Source: CAZEHJ01 sp964512485 (GTDB lineage: Bacteria; Bacteroidota; Rhodothermia; Rhodothermales; UBA10348). From it: a DNA stretch of 5,259 nucleotides. The position numbers and the translations under genes were made by a program. The notes beneath the pieces were generated by a model that saw only the letters and a program-made list of their open reading frames with translations, did not search any database and was not told where the DNA came from. Below, in pieces: positions 4,934 to 5,259 of the stretch (position 1 is the first letter of the stretch; each line of letters opens with the position of its first letter). The stretch spans positions 1 to 5,259 of the forward strand of contig CAZEHJ010000124.1 of assembly GCA_964512485.1 (NCBI GenBank), read 5' to 3'.

Positions 4934-5259
4934 CTAGGCAGCGAGCTTCAAGGCGCTGGGCTGAGCCAGTTCTCTCGCTTCCTGCATCTGTCCTTCTTTG
5001 ACGCAGAGAGCTACGAGGCGGCGGCGCAGCAATTCACTTTCGGGTTTGTCCTGAAAGAATTTGCGATAGAGGGGAAGTGCCTGTTTGGTCCATCCACTCT
5101 GAACAATTGTCTGAAGCAGTTCATCAGCACGATGGATAGAACTTCCTTCGATCAGTGATTCAGCAGCTGCAGCCGCATCGTCGGCAAGACCACGATACAG
5201 AGATAGTCTGAACCAATCTTCGCGAACGTTGGCCGGCATCTCTGAGAGTCCGCCCGGAT
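4934..5259 (-). CDS. C-terminal part of a helical-repeat (TPR-like) protein, cut by window edge
   Basis: About 107 codons are visible. An ATG occurs at 5237-5239, but the reading frame stays open upstream to the window edge, so this is most likely the C-terminal end of a longer protein and that Met is probably internal. The sequence is all-helical in character. One unit resembling a tetratricopeptide repeat is visible (GWTKQALPLYRKFFQDKPES, then a second helix LRRRLVALCVKEGQMQEARE, residues about 49-90 counted from that Met). TPR proteins are protein-interaction scaffolds; no enzymatic motif is present in the visible part. It is the most upstream visible member of the run leading to the HDOD, kinase and activator genes. 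I cannot assign a specific role, and the TPR call rests on helix periodicity in one repeat. Confidence 0.6.
   Translation of the reverse strand, partial: PGGLSEMPANVREDWFRLSLYRGLADDAAAAAESLIEGSSIHRADELLQTIVQSGWTKQALPLYRKFFQDKPESELLRRRLVALCVKEGQMQEARELAQPSALKLAA

Overview
The window is 5,259 bases of roughly 50% GC and holds one regulatory neighbourhood, with all six supported genes on the minus strand. In transcription order, from high to low coordinates, they are: a 5'-truncated helical-repeat (TPR-like) protein, an HDOD protein, a short soluble histidine kinase, an NtrC-type sigma-54 activator, a small two-helix membrane protein, and a sigma-28 (FliA/WhiG) sigma factor. No flagellar structural gene is visible. 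However, a sigma-54 activator with a soluble kinase next to a sigma-28 gene is the classic layout of a flagellar transcription hierarchy (compare FlrB/FlrC or FlgS/FlgR with FliA). The host is therefore most likely a flagellated Gram-negative bacterium. The lack of Shine-Dalgarno sequences, the unusual kinase H-box and the HDOD linkage make me lean towards Planctomycetota, but that placement is an inference with modest confidence.

Upstream block (about 3102-5259): the TPR-like gene, HDOD gene and kinase gene are tightly spaced (36 nt and 5 nt) and look like one operon. The activator gene follows after 102 nt containing a GC-rich hairpin with a T-rich tail, which could be an attenuator or partial terminator. 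The activator has an intact phospho-acceptor Asp, an intact AAA+ domain with the GAFTGA loop, and a Fis-type HTH. It therefore looks fully competent to drive sigma-54 promoters. The kinase is odd: its H-box is divergent and its G1 (DxGxG) ATP-lid motif is absent.

Control region (1299-1604): this 306-nt gap is the richest part of the window. A hairpin plus T-run just after the activator stop probably ends the upstream transcript. A near-consensus sigma-54 promoter at 1340-1355 faces the small membrane gene and fliA, which links the activator directly to sigma-28 synthesis. Upstream of it lie three TCAGAA hexamers and a perfect 8-bp palindrome that may be the activator's binding region. On the opposite strand are two sigma-28-like promoters (TAAA/TAAG-N15-GCCGATTA) exactly 100 bp apart. 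They face back towards the 3' end of the activator gene. If active, sigma-28 would make RNA antisense to its own activator, a possible feedback loop I do not know to be described.

Downstream block (1-1298): the small acidic-tailed membrane protein precedes fliA by 36 nt and shares its reading frame, with one TGA between them. The fliA transcript ends at a very strong intrinsic terminator with a perfect 15-bp stem (98-139). Bases 1-97 hold no recognisable gene.
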